Assembly (NCBI GenBank): GCA_965661005.1
Contig: CBFICB010000007.1
Coordinates: 62,001 to 126,000, forward strand
DNA: 64,000 bases
Reading direction: 5' to 3'
Source of the DNA: UBA5109 sp965661005
Lineage (GTDB): Bacteria > Pseudomonadota > Gammaproteobacteria > Pseudomonadales > Pseudohongiellaceae
Both the position numbers and the translations under genes were made by a program. Below the pieces are notes generated by a model. It was not told the origin of the DNA. It saw only the letters and a list, made by a program, of their open reading frames with translations, and made no database searches. This document shows, in pieces, positions 34,956 through 43,510 of this stretch; position 1 is the first letter of the stretch; the number at the start of each line of letters is the position of its first letter.

Positions 34956-37094
34956 CTAGAAAGTATACGAAGCATTTAAACCAAAAGTTCTGGGCGCGCC
35001 AAATTGTCGATATATTTCATTTTGCCAGCCATTACGCGCATCGGCTGCAAAGTATAGGCCGTGAACGGCATAATCTTTATTGCTTAGGTTTCTTGCCCAG
35101 AAAGTAAGGTCGACATTACCGAGTTGATAGTTAAGACTTGCATGCATAAGATTGTAGCCGTCGAGTTTGCCATCGTGATAGTAGCCATAATAGCTTTCAT
35201 CTCTGCCTTCAAACTCAATTTTTAATTTCAGTTTTGAATTAAAAGTATACTCACCACCTAAAGCATATTGCCAATTGGGAGCCTTGGCTTGCTCTCTGTT
35301 GTCGCGTGCGACGAAGTTATTGAGATCGAGGTCGAAAACACGAAGACTATCAATTTTTGTTTCCAGCAGACCTAGAGAAAAGAAAAGTTTCAGATCTCTG
35401 CGAGCCTGAAAATCACCTTCGAACTCCGCACCATAATTGTTAGCATCACTGGTGCTATCGAGATAACCAATCCACAAACCTGCTGTCGCATCCCACATCC
35501 AGCTCTCCAGTTGGGCCTGATTTCTGGCAGTATGAAATAGTGCAGCTCGTAAACTCAATGCTTCATTAAAGAAATATTGCTTTAATCCCAGCTCTTTATT
35601 TAGCAGGGTTTCTGTATCGAAACGTAATTTATTAGCCGTAAATACCTGAAAGGGAGTAGACATCCATACAGCATTGGCACTGGTTGATGTGTTTACACCT
35701 CCTGGTTTTTCCGATTGCGTCAGGCTGGCATATAGCAGTGTATTATTGATTGAATATTCCAGGCTTAGTTCTCCTCCAAACAGATTTTCTGAACTGCTGG
35801 ACATAAAAAGATTGGTATCTGAATAATCATCTGAATAACGCTCAACGCGTAATCCGCTACGCAGGCTCAGATTGTCGCTAAGTGTAAATTGATATTGTCC
35901 ATAAACAGCAAAACGCTCAGCAGAATAGTCACTGTCAGATGCAAAATTTCCAAAAAATAGACTTTCATACTGATAGGCAAGTTTTTCATCAGTTTTTTTA
36001 GCATAAATTCCGGCAACTACTTTCTCATCCAATGAGTTAAGACGTATATCGATAACATGCTGTTTAGAATCACGAATAAAGCTTTCGCTGGCTTGGTCAA
36101 AATCAAATGTTGTACAAGCAGGGTCTGTGTTGCAAAAATTATTATTGACCCAATCAGCGTCATAGGCATAATCATTATTGCTGCTGTTTACGCTGTAACT
36201 TAATGCTAGTTCATAGTTGTCATTGATGGACCAACGAGAACTAATGGCAGCCGCATATAGTTCAGTATCGTCCTTGCCAGGCTGATCTGTCTGGGTGTCT
36301 CTTAAGTTATCCAGAGACCAACTGTCATAACCGTTTTCAGCCTTGAAGTGTATTAGATTGAAAGTAAAGCTAAGATCATCATTTGCCTGCCATTCAAGCA
36401 TCCCTCGCAGGTTATTTTCCTGGTAAGCATTACTTTCATCAGAATTAAGAAAGCGGTTTTGTACGTAACCATCACCTTCGTTATGTTGCAAACTTAAGCG
36501 ACCAAGCAAGCTTTTGTTTAAGGAGCCGCTACTTATAAATCCTAAATTTTTCTGTCCAAAGTTGCCTATACCGCTGGAAAGAGAAGCACTAAACTCCTCA
36601 CTTGGGCGCCCACTGATTAGGTTGATTAAACCGGCATGGCCGGAACTTCCAAAGCGTGTTCCTTGCGGTCCCCTCAATACTTCTACTTGTTCAATGCCGA
36701 ATAAAGAAGCAGCAGCTGCATTTGAGCCCAATTCAATGTTATCTATATTGATGCCAACAGAAGGGTAGTACTTGGGGTCCTGGAATTGTTCCAGATCGCC
36801 AAGCCCCCTTAATTGCACGAAACGGCTTCGAGAGCCAGCTGAAGACCAGCTAAGATTAGGTACTGCTGAAAACGCTTCCTCGAGATGTTGTGCCCCTCTC
36901 ATCTGTATAGAGTCAGCAGATATTGCACTTACGCTATTGGCGCTTTGCATTAATGGTGTATTGAAAAAATCAGCACTGATAACAATCTCTTCTATGGCTG
37001 GTCCAATAGAAGAAGGGGCTTGTTGAGCGTTAGCTGCTAAGGTGAAGCTGTATGATAATAAAACTAACGCCGAGCGTTGAAATAGGGTTTTCAT
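34956..37094 (-). CDS. TonB-dependent receptor, predicted thiamine (or precursor) transporter
   Basis: 712 residues from the ATG at 37094, chosen over the upstream ATG at 37148 because it has GGAG 5 nt before it and opens a proper signal peptide (SALVLLSYSFTLAANAQ). TonB box-like EEIVISA, then a plug domain (RFVQLRGLGDLEQF, IEQVEVLRGPQGTRFGSSGH) and a 22-strand-type barrel ending in FGLNASYTF. Substrate cannot be read from the barrel, but a TPP riboswitch lies in the leader, so uptake of thiamine, its phosphates or a pyrimidine/thiazole precursor across the outer membrane is the best inference. No inner-membrane thiamine transporter gene is adjacent. Confidence 0.88.
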   Translation of the reverse strand: MKTLFQRSALVLLSYSFTLAANAQQAPSSIGPAIEEIVISADFFNTPLMQSANSVSAISADSIQMRGAQHLEEAFSAVPNLSWSSAGSRSRFVQLRGLGDLEQFQDPKYYPSVGINIDNIELGSNAAAASLFGIEQVEVLRGPQGTRFGSSGHAGLINLISGRPSEEFSASLSSGIGNFGQKNLGFISSGSLNKSLLGRLSLQHNEGDGYVQNRFLNSDESNAYQENNLRGMLEWQANDDLSFTFNLIHFKAENGYDSWSLDNLRDTQTDQPGKDDTELYAAAISSRWSINDNYELALSYSVNSSNNDYAYDADWVNNNFCNTDPACTTFDFDQASESFIRDSKQHVIDIRLNSLDEKVVAGIYAKKTDEKLAYQYESLFFGNFASDSDYSAERFAVYGQYQFTLSDNLSLRSGLRVERYSDDYSDTNLFMSSSSENLFGGELSLEYSINNTLLYASLTQSEKPGGVNTSTSANAVWMSTPFQVFTANKLRFDTETLLNKELGLKQYFFNEALSLRAALFHTARNQAQLESWMWDATAGLWIGYLDSTSDANNYGAEFEGDFQARRDLKLFFSLGLLETKIDSLRVFDLDLNNFVARDNREQAKAPNWQYALGGEYTFNSKLKLKIEFEGRDESYYGYYHDGKLDGYNLMHASLNYQLGNVDLTFWARNLSNKDYAVHGLYFAADARNGWQNEIYRQFGAPRTFGLNASYTF

Positions 37095-37099
37095 GCTTA

Positions 37100-37121
37100 C
37101 TCCGTAAAAATACTCACGGAG
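37100..37121 (-). promoter_or_regulatory. Hairpin covering the Shine-Dalgarno of the TonB-dependent receptor
   Basis: On the minus strand CTCCGT (37121-37116) pairs perfectly with ACGGAG (37105-37100), which contains the GGAG used 5 nt before the receptor ATG. The loop is 10 nt. It lies 36 bases after the riboswitch, in the right place for a translational expression platform. Confidence 0.6.
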
Positions 37122-37157
37122 AAAAGGGATAAAGTCGTGAACGTTCAACTTTGTGAG

Positions 37158-37247
37158 CCTATTCCTACGCCAGTATTAGCTGGTTCAGGTTCAAAGGGTT
37201 CGTTTCATAAATGAAACATCTCAGGCCTCAGCCACCCCTCAGGATGC
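37158..37247 (-). ncRNA. TPP (THI element) riboswitch
   Basis: Minus-strand leader contains the conserved TPP-aptamer segments in order: GAGGGGTGGC, GCCTGAGATG, a variable stem (GTTTCATTTATGAAAC), ACCCTTTGAACCTGA, a CCAG..CTGG stem (CCAGCTAATACTGG) and GGCGTAGGAA, with closing TCCT/AGGA pairing for P1. These are the pyrimidine- and pyrophosphate-sensing halves of the aptamer. It precedes a TonB-dependent receptor by about 64 bases. The presence of TPP should reduce expression. Confidence 0.92.
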
Positions 37248-37252
37248 ATAGA

Positions 37253-37281
37253 ACTTTAGTGTAAGAATCTGTTTTTTACAA
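37253..37281 (-). promoter_or_regulatory. Candidate promoter of the riboswitch/receptor transcript
   Basis: Minus-strand TTGTAA (37281-37276), 17-bp spacer, TAAAGT (37258-37253). Transcription would begin just before the first base of the TPP aptamer. Both hexamers are imperfect; position is the main support. Confidence 0.4.
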
Positions 37282-37440
37282 GAGAAGAATTTGCTAAATT
37301 GGTATGAATTAATTAATCACTGTTTAATTAATTAAATAGTTACTTGCTTTGATATCAAAGTAACTTCATTCCATTTGAATGCTGTTTAAGGTAAAATTTT
37401 TGATTAAGCGTTTTAGCTAAAAGAAATTTCTTCTAATGAC
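37282..37440. other. AT-rich intergenic segment
   Basis: No gene seen. It holds an ATTAATTAAT-type palindromic AT-rich stretch around 37306-37336 upstream of the riboswitch promoter. Confidence 0.5.
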
Positions 37441-37503
37441 TTTTAAAGACAGATGTTTTTAAAGACAGATGTTGTTAAAGAGAGATGTTTTTAAAGAGAG
37501 ATG
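37441..37503. repeat. Four tandem copies of a 15-16-bp unit
   Basis: Head-to-tail units TTTTAAAGACAGATG (37441-37455), TTTTTAAAGACAGATG, TTGTTAAAGAGAGATG and TTTTTAAAGAGAGATG (to 37503). Copies 1-2 share GACAG and copies 3-4 share GAGAG, suggesting a duplication of pairs. Non-coding on both strands as far as seen. Confidence 0.92.
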
Positions 37504-37549
37504 CTTCAATCAGTTAAGTTCAAAAATGAGGTTTAGGTAAAATTTAACC

Positions 37550-37915
37550 ATGGACATTAGAGGGACTAAATTATTTATAGAATATGTTTCAAGGAAGCTC
37601 AAGCTCAGTGAAGAAGAAAGGCCTACTCTAGGGCATTGGGGGTAGGTTGGTATCACGCTAGGCGCTTTATGCTTGAAACTTAATCTGATGGACATGGATA
37701 AGATAAATAATCTGCTTGAAATTCAGGAACAGTCCGGTGGATTATTTGGAGATGTTGCGGTCGAGCTTGGTTATCTGGAAGTAGAACAAGTGACGAGTTT
37801 ATTAAGAATTCAAACATGGACACGAAGGTCGGAAATTTTACATAGGCTTTTAATAGCAGAAAAAATTAATCTAGATCAGTACCATGAACTAGCAGCTAAA
37901 GTACATTTTTTCTAA
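37550..37915 (+). pseudogene. Small conserved-looking protein gene interrupted by an in-frame amber codon
   Basis: A single frame runs from ATG at 37550 to the stop at 37915 (122 codons) with one TAG at 37643-37645. The first part reads MDIRGTKLFIEYVSRKLKL; after the TAG come VGITLGALCLKLNLMDMDK, LLEIQEQSGGLFGDVAVELG, then VTSLLRIQ. The two repeats of the form LG..LG-L...-V..LL.IQ resemble the short helical repeats of GspE N-terminal-like domains. If translation starts at TTG 37673 an 80-residue protein remains possible. Function not recognised. Confidence 0.55.
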
Positions 37916-37924
37916 AGTAGCAGC

Positions 37925-38449
37925 TCAAACCATAGCTGCCTGTGCCTGATTAAATCTTTGCATATTACTTCCGCTCACAGCAGTATAATCTAATCTGTAA
38001 TCTTTCAATTTCGCCTGATATAAGCGAAATAGTTCTTCTCTATTGCTGGGATTTTCTCTTAAGGAGTCAGGCTCCCAGGGTATCTGCCAATCACAAAGAA
38101 TATAGTGTCTGGAGCTGGTTTCAAGAGCTTGCTCAAATTGGTCTAGTATCCACTTGTCACAACGCCCATATTTCACTTCACTCCAGACAATCAATACCAG
38201 AAGATCAGTGTCACAGATAATATGTTTAGCCTGCAGTTTTAATGCTTCTTGTTCTTTAGCCAGGTGTTGTTTTGCAATTGCAAGTATATCTGCTTGGTCA
38301 TAATTGAAAGGTGAGTCAACTGATTTTTCTTCAAGATAAATTCGTGACTGTTCAGGAATTAATGGGGCAGACCAATAGTTCGCAAGTGTAGATGCCAGAG
38401 TCGTTTTGCCTGACGACTCTGGTCCGGTGAGTATATGTAGTTGGGTCAT
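37925..38449 (-). CDS. NadR-kinase-like P-loop ATPase/kinase
   Basis: 174 residues. Walker A GPESSGKTTLAST at the N-terminus; PEQSRIYLEE; HIICDTDLLVLIVWSE (Walker B-like Asp); and WEPDSLRENPSNREELF as lid. This is the AAA_28/NadR kinase-domain type, known to phosphorylate nicotinamide riboside in NadR. Stand-alone members near vitamin transporters have been linked to salvage kinases; here the nearest transporter is the TPP-riboswitch receptor about 830 bp downstream on the same strand. Substrate unknown. Convergent with the broken gene at 37550-37915. Confidence 0.75.
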   Translation of the reverse strand: MTQLHILTGPESSGKTTLASTLANYWSAPLIPEQSRIYLEEKSVDSPFNYDQADILAIAKQHLAKEQEALKLQAKHIICDTDLLVLIVWSEVKYGRCDKWILDQFEQALETSSRHYILCDWQIPWEPDSLRENPSNREELFRLYQAKLKDYRLDYTAVSGSNMQRFNQAQAAMV

Positions 38450-38497
38450 AAGCTAAAGAAGCAGCATTCAGATACTTTTACAGCAACTTATAGCTGC

Positions 38498-41410
38498 CTA
38501 GAGCGGGCGTCCTTCACTATCCAGCTCTACAATGTTGTATCCAAGATTAATTAAGTCATCTTCGATAAGCATTTTATCGCCCACCACTAGCAAGATCATT
38601 TCTTCAAAGGGTAAGTGTTTTGAGGCAAGTTCATTGACCCGTTCGATAGTGAGATTATTGATAATCTGTTGCTGCCTGATTACAAAATCACTATTCAGAT
38701 CATATTCAATTATCTGTCCAAGCAGCCTAGATTTTTGTCCTGGCGTTTCATAGTCCAGAGCTTCACTTTGTCCAATTGCATTTTTGGTAAAAGCAAGTTC
38801 TTCTACTGTAATACCTGCATCTCTAAATTGGGTGATCTCGGTAATAAACTGCACGATGGAGTCTGCGGTTGAGTCAGCTCTGACACTGGCAGATGCAGTG
38901 AATGGCCCCGGATATCTGGAGGCAGAAAAATTGCTTCTGGCACCATAGGTGTAGCCCTTATCCTCACGGAGATTAAGATTGATACGGCTACTGAATGCAC
39001 CACCCAGAGTGTAGTTCATCAGATAGCGTTCAAAGTATTCACCGGTTGGGTCATAAACCAGATCACCCATATAGCCGATTCTGATTTCAGACTGTGGTGC
39101 TTGTGGCTTATCAATTAAATACAAGGTGTTTTCTGTAAAGACTGGTGTAGGAGGCAGTGCAGGAAGCTCTATACCTGCATTGCTAATATTGGTTAAGAAC
39201 TCCAGTTTGGGCAGAATTTCATCTTGCTCGATATCACCAATTACCACGACATCAAGTGCCTGTGAAACCAGACTTTGCTGGCTGAAAGCTTCTATGTCCT
39301 CAAGTGTAATATTCTCCAGAGTCGCAATTTCACCAGCGGCTGAAACAGCGAATGGGTGACCTTCTCCGTAAATCAGTTGTCGATATACATTGGCGGCTAT
39401 AGAACTTGGCTGCTCTTTATCCGCTTCTATGCTCTCGATAGTTTGCTGGCGTAATCTGGTCAGGTCATCCTCAGTAAAGACTGAAGCGAATAGTCGCTCT
39501 TCCAGCAACTCGAGTGTTGCATCAATATTGCGGCTCAGGCTGCGCATACTGATGGTGGTACCAAGCGTGCCAGCTGAGACGCTGATGCTGCTACCCAGCT
39601 TATCTAATTCAATTTCGAATTCTTCAGCGCTGAATCGTTCAGTGCCTTCATTCATCATGTCCGCGGTGAGGCTGGCCAAACCGTACTTTTCAGGGCTCTC
39701 CAGCAAATGGCCGCCATCAAAGCTTAAGCGAATATAAACGGTAGGTATTTCAGTGCTGAGTGCGCCAATAATATCGATACCATTATCCAGAGTGCTCTCC
39801 CAATAATCCGGCATAATCACCAATGGACTGGGTCCCGCTTCAGGTTTTATTGAGCGATCAAAAGAGGAAACAACGACGCGTTCCTCCAGGTTGTCATTGG
39901 CGCTTTCTAAACGGCTTAAGCGTTCAGGAATCATATAATTATCTGGTTGTGCTTGCCCTTCGGGATTATCACCTGGCACGATGCTTTGGATCACGGCGGC
40001 CTTATCTTTTATATAGGTGTTATAGACGCGCAAAATATCTGCTTTCGTCAGGTTCTGAATGGCTTCAAGTTCTTCTGGAATGATATTTGGGTTGTCGTAG
40101 AAAGTTTGATAATAAGCCAGCTGTGAGACTTTACCACTAACACTGGCAAGACTATTGATTAGGCCGGCTTCTTGTTGTGCCTTGTAGATTTGCAGATCTT
40201 CATCTGAAATTGAATCTTCATTAAAGTTTGCCAGTACACCACGAATTTCTTCTTCAAACTGGCTTAAGGCTGTGCCTGGAAAAGGCATAACATAGAAAGT
40301 GAGTGAGCCAGCCAGTTCCATGGTGTTATTAAAGCCAGTTGCGGCAATGGCGTTATTGGTGAGAATAAAATCTTTATAGAAGACTGATTTTCGGCCTCCG
40401 GTAATGACTTCATTCAATGCTTCCAGGGCTACTTTATCAGGGTGATCCAAAGGGACAGTCGGATAAGTAAAAAGCAGGGCAGGGAAGCGTATGTTCTCAT
40501 CAACATAGGAAACATAGCGATCAGTATCAAGAGAGATTAAATCCTGAGAATCTGGAAGGACTTCAGGGCCAGCCGGGATTTCGCCGAAATACTGATTAAC
40601 CAGCGTCAAGACTTCAGATTCATCGACGTTGCCACCAATGGTTAAGGTAGCGTTATTGGGGCCATACCAGCGCAAAAAGAAGTTTTTAAGGTCATCCAGA
40701 GTGGCTGAATCCAGGTCTTCAGGATAGCCTATCGTGGGCCAGGAGTAGGGATGATCTGGCGGATATAAAGCTGCCGAATTGACTTCGTTAAAACGACCGT
40801 AAGGGCTGTTTTCAACATTTTGGCCGCGCTCATTTTTTACGGTGTCCCGTTGAATTTCAAATTTTTCCTGGGTTACAGCGTCAAGTAAAAAGCCCATACG
40901 GTCGGATTCCAGCCACAACATAGTCTCTAACTGATTGCTTGGAACCGTCTGAAAATAGTTGGTACGGTCAAGGTTGGTCGTGCCGTTCATTGTACCGCCA
41001 GACTCGGTAACTATTCGAAAATGCTCGTCATCGCCAACGTGTTCGGAACCCTGAAACATCATATGCTCAAAGAAATGTGCGAAGCCTGACCGGCGAGGTT
41101 CTTCCCGCGCAGAACCCACATGGTAGGTCACATCAACCCTGACAATCGGATCTGAGTGATCTTCATGAATAACAACTGTTAAACCGTTTTCCAATTGAAA
41201 TTTACTGTAAGGAATGAGCAAGTCATCAGCATTAGCTTCAACCCGTTCTAGCAGTGCAACACCAGCAGGTAGGCTGTTGCCGGATGAGTTGTCACTGCTG
41301 ACAGAAGGAGTCTGGTCATCCACATTGCTAGCATCACCACAGGCAAATAATGCACAGCAAGTAGCGACAATAATCAGGTATTTCAATGAAAATTTGTTGG
41401 TTTGGAGCAT
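38498..41410 (-). CDS. M16-family zinc metallopeptidase, two-domain lipoprotein
   Basis: 970 residues. The ATG at 41410 is preferred to the one at 41470, because GAGG lies 6 nt upstream and it opens a lipoprotein signal (FSLKYLIIVATCCALFACGD). The inverted zinc motif HFFEH occurs in SGFAHFFEHMMFQGSEHVGD, with downstream acidic ligands. The second half repeats the M16 fold (GGHLLESPEKYGLASLTADM, then MNEGTERFSAEEFE) but lacks HxxEH, the usual active/inactive pairing in one chain. RYLMNYTLGGAFSSRINLNL, then RED, is the substrate-closing region. Likely periplasmic, degrading small peptides or processed protein fragments. Confidence 0.92.
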   Translation of the reverse strand: MLQTNKFSLKYLIIVATCCALFACGDASNVDDQTPSVSSDNSSGNSLPAGVALLERVEANADDLLIPYSKFQLENGLTVVIHEDHSDPIVRVDVTYHVGSAREEPRRSGFAHFFEHMMFQGSEHVGDDEHFRIVTESGGTMNGTTNLDRTNYFQTVPSNQLETMLWLESDRMGFLLDAVTQEKFEIQRDTVKNERGQNVENSPYGRFNEVNSAALYPPDHPYSWPTIGYPEDLDSATLDDLKNFFLRWYGPNNATLTIGGNVDESEVLTLVNQYFGEIPAGPEVLPDSQDLISLDTDRYVSYVDENIRFPALLFTYPTVPLDHPDKVALEALNEVITGGRKSVFYKDFILTNNAIAATGFNNTMELAGSLTFYVMPFPGTALSQFEEEIRGVLANFNEDSISDEDLQIYKAQQEAGLINSLASVSGKVSQLAYYQTFYDNPNIIPEELEAIQNLTKADILRVYNTYIKDKAAVIQSIVPGDNPEGQAQPDNYMIPERLSRLESANDNLEERVVVSSFDRSIKPEAGPSPLVIMPDYWESTLDNGIDIIGALSTEIPTVYIRLSFDGGHLLESPEKYGLASLTADMMNEGTERFSAEEFEIELDKLGSSISVSAGTLGTTISMRSLSRNIDATLELLEERLFASVFTEDDLTRLRQQTIESIEADKEQPSSIAANVYRQLIYGEGHPFAVSAAGEIATLENITLEDIEAFSQQSLVSQALDVVVIGDIEQDEILPKLEFLTNISNAGIELPALPPTPVFTENTLYLIDKPQAPQSEIRIGYMGDLVYDPTGEYFERYLMNYTLGGAFSSRINLNLREDKGYTYGARSNFSASRYPGPFTASASVRADSTADSIVQFITEITQFRDAGITVEELAFTKNAIGQSEALDYETPGQKSRLLGQIIEYDLNSDFVIRQQQIINNLTIERVNELASKHLPFEEMILLVVGDKMLIEDDLINLGYNIVELDSEGRPL

Positions 41411-41533
41411 TCCGCACCTCTTATCTGGTTGTGTAAAACAGTGTCGAAAGATTAAAGCACAAGAAGCCAAAAGTCGCTAGCCACGGGGATCAGAATGAGA
41501 TAGTTTTAGGGGGGCTAGAAGCAGGAGACAAAT

Positions 41534-42064
41534 ATGTTTAATGAGATGATGCGTAACTTATCGGCATTTCTGGCGGAAAACCCGCTTACAGCTTTATTGA
41601 GCCTTTCGTACTATTCTTTTCCTGTTGTTGAAGTGATTCATGTTGTCACTTATGGAACATTTTTTGGTGGCATGATGATGCTGGATTTTCGTTTGTTAGG
41701 TGTTGGCCGATTTATATCCAGTCAGCAAACCATGCGACATATCTTGAATATTGCTTTATATGCTTTTGCTTTGGCCGTGTTAAGTGGGATAGTGTTTTTC
41801 TTTGTGACGCCCTGGGAATATCCAGTTAATCCAATTTTTCAATATAAGATGATGCTGATATTACTGGCGGGGATTAATGCGCTTTGGATGCATAGGTATT
41901 TACTGGCAGATATCGATCAGTGGGATATGAATGTTAAACCTCCTGGCAAAGTCAGGCTTTCAGCCCTTGTTTCCATTTGTCTTTGGGTTGGCGTTGTTGC
42001 CTGCGGTCGCTTGATAGCTTATAGCTCAAGCTATGGTTTGAATTATCCTGGAATGAATTTTTAA
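41534..42064 (+). CDS. Conserved membrane protein (DUF6644-like)
   Basis: 176 residues with about five hydrophobic segments: VVEVIHVVTYGTFFGGMMML, ILNIALYAFALAVLSGIVFF, MMLILLAGINALWM and VRLSALVSICLWVGVVACGR. The IHV-x4-F and NALWMHR patterns, with conserved histidines inside helices, resemble a family of unknown-function proteins sometimes compared with di-haem membrane cytochromes. AGGAG lies before the ATG. Single gene divergent from the M16 peptidase. Confidence 0.65.
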   Translation: MFNEMMRNLSAFLAENPLTALLSLSYYSFPVVEVIHVVTYGTFFGGMMMLDFRLLGVGRFISSQQTMRHILNIALYAFALAVLSGIVFFFVTPWEYPVNPIFQYKMMLILLAGINALWMHRYLLADIDQWDMNVKPPGKVRLSALVSICLWVGVVACGRLIAYSSSYGLNYPGMNF

Positions 42065-42088
42065 CTCTATTTCTATTGTGCTTAGTGT

Positions 42089-42481
42089 TTATCGGTAAGA
42101 TTGGTATTGCTTAACCGAGAAGGTTAATAAATTTGCGATTAGTGCAAAAATCAGCACGGTGATGTCGATGAAGATTTTAAGGCACAGCCATAAAACAAAT
42201 TGTATTTTTCTATACCACCTTAGATTTAAAAAACCCTCGCCGCTGTTCAGATAGCTTTCGATGGTTCGGTTTTTCCTGAGCCAACGGTCGAGGGAAGGTG
42301 AATGTCTTGCCGCAATCATAGCGGCTATGGCTAGAAATAATAGGCCAGGGATGATCGGCAGTATCAAGCCAACAACGCCTATAGCAAGACAAATTACTAT
42401 AAAAATTCCAGCGAATAGTTTCGCCATCAAGCCATTGAGCTTGTTTTTGCTTTCTTTGCTTTCATAACTTTGGTAGTTCAT
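42089..42481 (-). CDS. DUF454 (YbaN) family inner-membrane protein
   Basis: 130 residues with helices AGIFIVICLAIGVVGLILPI and IPGLLFLAIAAMIAARHSP, then SLDRWLRKN...W and two more helices. The VVGLILPIIPGLLFLAIAA block is the DUF454 signature. Function unknown. Likely first or only gene of a short minus-strand group; a convergent neighbour ends 24 bp away. Confidence 0.8.
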   Translation of the reverse strand: MNYQSYESKESKNKLNGLMAKLFAGIFIVICLAIGVVGLILPIIPGLLFLAIAAMIAARHSPSLDRWLRKNRTIESYLNSGEGFLNLRWYRKIQFVLWLCLKIFIDITVLIFALIANLLTFSVKQYQSYR

Positions 42482-42518
42482 TTCGACCTCTTAATTATTA
42501 TTTTGCGATGCTAGATCA

Positions 42519-42827
42519 CTAATAATCGTAACTTTGATAGCGGCAATACTTTCTATATCGATGTGAATGAGGCTTGGGCTTTACAGGGGCCAAGAAAAAA
42601 TAAAATATCCAGGCAAACCAGGAAAGAAAAATTATAGCCAGTATCCAGCATATCTTTTCGCCTCCGCTTGTTTTATCAGAACAAGCAATAATTAAAATCG
42701 GCAGGAGCCAAATAAAGAAAGCTCCAGCCACAAACATGAGTGCTATACCAATGGTGAGAATTGGAATCAGCGCTACCAGACCAAAACTCAAAGCAAAAAG
42801 AATTAAAATAGCCATCAAGATATTCAT
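42519..42827 (-). CDS. Small membrane protein (paralogue A)
   Basis: 102 residues, three hydrophobic segments, ending in a basic/aromatic tail (KPHSHRYRKYCRYQSYDY). Similar to the gene just upstream (42846-43046): both have two N-terminal helices and GAF(F/L)IWL(L/F)P. The second half (GGEKICWILAIIFLSWFAWI, then FYFFLAP) resembles PLDc_N/superinfection-immunity-like membrane domains. Function unknown. Confidence 0.65.
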   Translation of the reverse strand: MNILMAILILFALSFGLVALIPILTIGIALMFVAGAFFIWLLPILIIACSDKTSGGEKICWILAIIFLSWFAWIFYFFLAPVKPKPHSHRYRKYCRYQSYDY

Positions 42828-42845
42828 GGTGGTTTCCTTCAGGCC

Positions 42846-43046
42846 TTAAAGGCTTTCATAATAGTTATGAATTGATTCATTTCTAGCTCGATCTGCACTT
42901 CCATAATAAACAGTTGGGAAAAGCCAGATAAGAAATGCTCCAGTAATAGACAATATTGCTGCTCCGAATGACAAAAGTGGCATGAGAACTGCCAAACCAA
43001 GCCCCATTACAAAAGTAGTCGCAATTGTTATTAATAAGTTCATCAT
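42846..43046 (-). CDS. Small membrane protein (paralogue B)
   Basis: 66 residues with two hydrophobic helices (LLITIATTFVMGLGLAVLMP and AAILSITGAFLIWLFPTVYY). It shares its plan and the GAFLIWLFP motif with paralogue A, 18 bp downstream on the same strand, so the pair looks like a tandem duplication. GAGGAT precedes the ATG. Function unknown. Confidence 0.6.
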   Translation of the reverse strand: MMNLLITIATTFVMGLGLAVLMPLLSFGAAILSITGAFLIWLFPTVYYGSADRARNESIHNYYESL

Positions 43047-43278
43047 TGTATCCTCAGTTAAATTAGTTTAATTTACCATTTACAAAATATAATTAAGCTA
43101 ATATCGTACCAACTTTAAATATACATATAAAACAATAAGTTATACTTTCAATATGATTTTATAAGGCGAGCTTAACAGCACGTTTACCAAGAGTTGGTTT
43201 TTTTAACCAGTCGTTGAAAAAGCTACTAAGTAGAGTGTGAATTCTGTACATTAAGGTTTCAGAACAAGGTATAACACA

Positions 43279-43464
43279 ATGAAAAACTGGCTAGCGACCA
43301 AGAAAGAAGGGCTCATAGCTAAATATCGGCTGATCATTCGAGAGAAAGCTATTGAACAGGCTAAAGTTGAAATATCCCTAGCCGGTAAAAAAGTTGATGA
43401 TTATGACCAGGAGCAATTGGAAATAATTGTTAAAGCAGAAGAAGATAAGATAATTCGGCGCTAA
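43279..43464 (+). CDS. Small hypothetical protein, highly charged
   Basis: 61 residues, alternating basic and acidic, predicted mostly helical (KYRLIIREKAIEQAKVEISL, KVDDYDQEQLEIIVKAEEDK). No membrane segment. First of three closely placed plus-strand small genes (gaps 46 and 48 bp). Coding status rests on the clean start context and shared strand; no function recognised. Confidence 0.5.
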   Translation: MKNWLATKKEGLIAKYRLIIREKAIEQAKVEISLAGKKVDDYDQEQLEIIVKAEEDKIIRR

Positions 43465-43510
43465 AAAAATCGTCTTTTGTATTAGTTTTATTAGCTCTTG
43501 GTCTCTACTG

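Noticed and set aside
37441..37503. CRISPR array
   Set aside because: Units are 15-16 bp and directly adjacent without spacers; no cas genes in the window.
39390..39737. 115-residue plus-strand open frame within the M16 peptidase gene
   Set aside because: Serine-rich shadow frame opposite a well-supported peptidase; no start signal.
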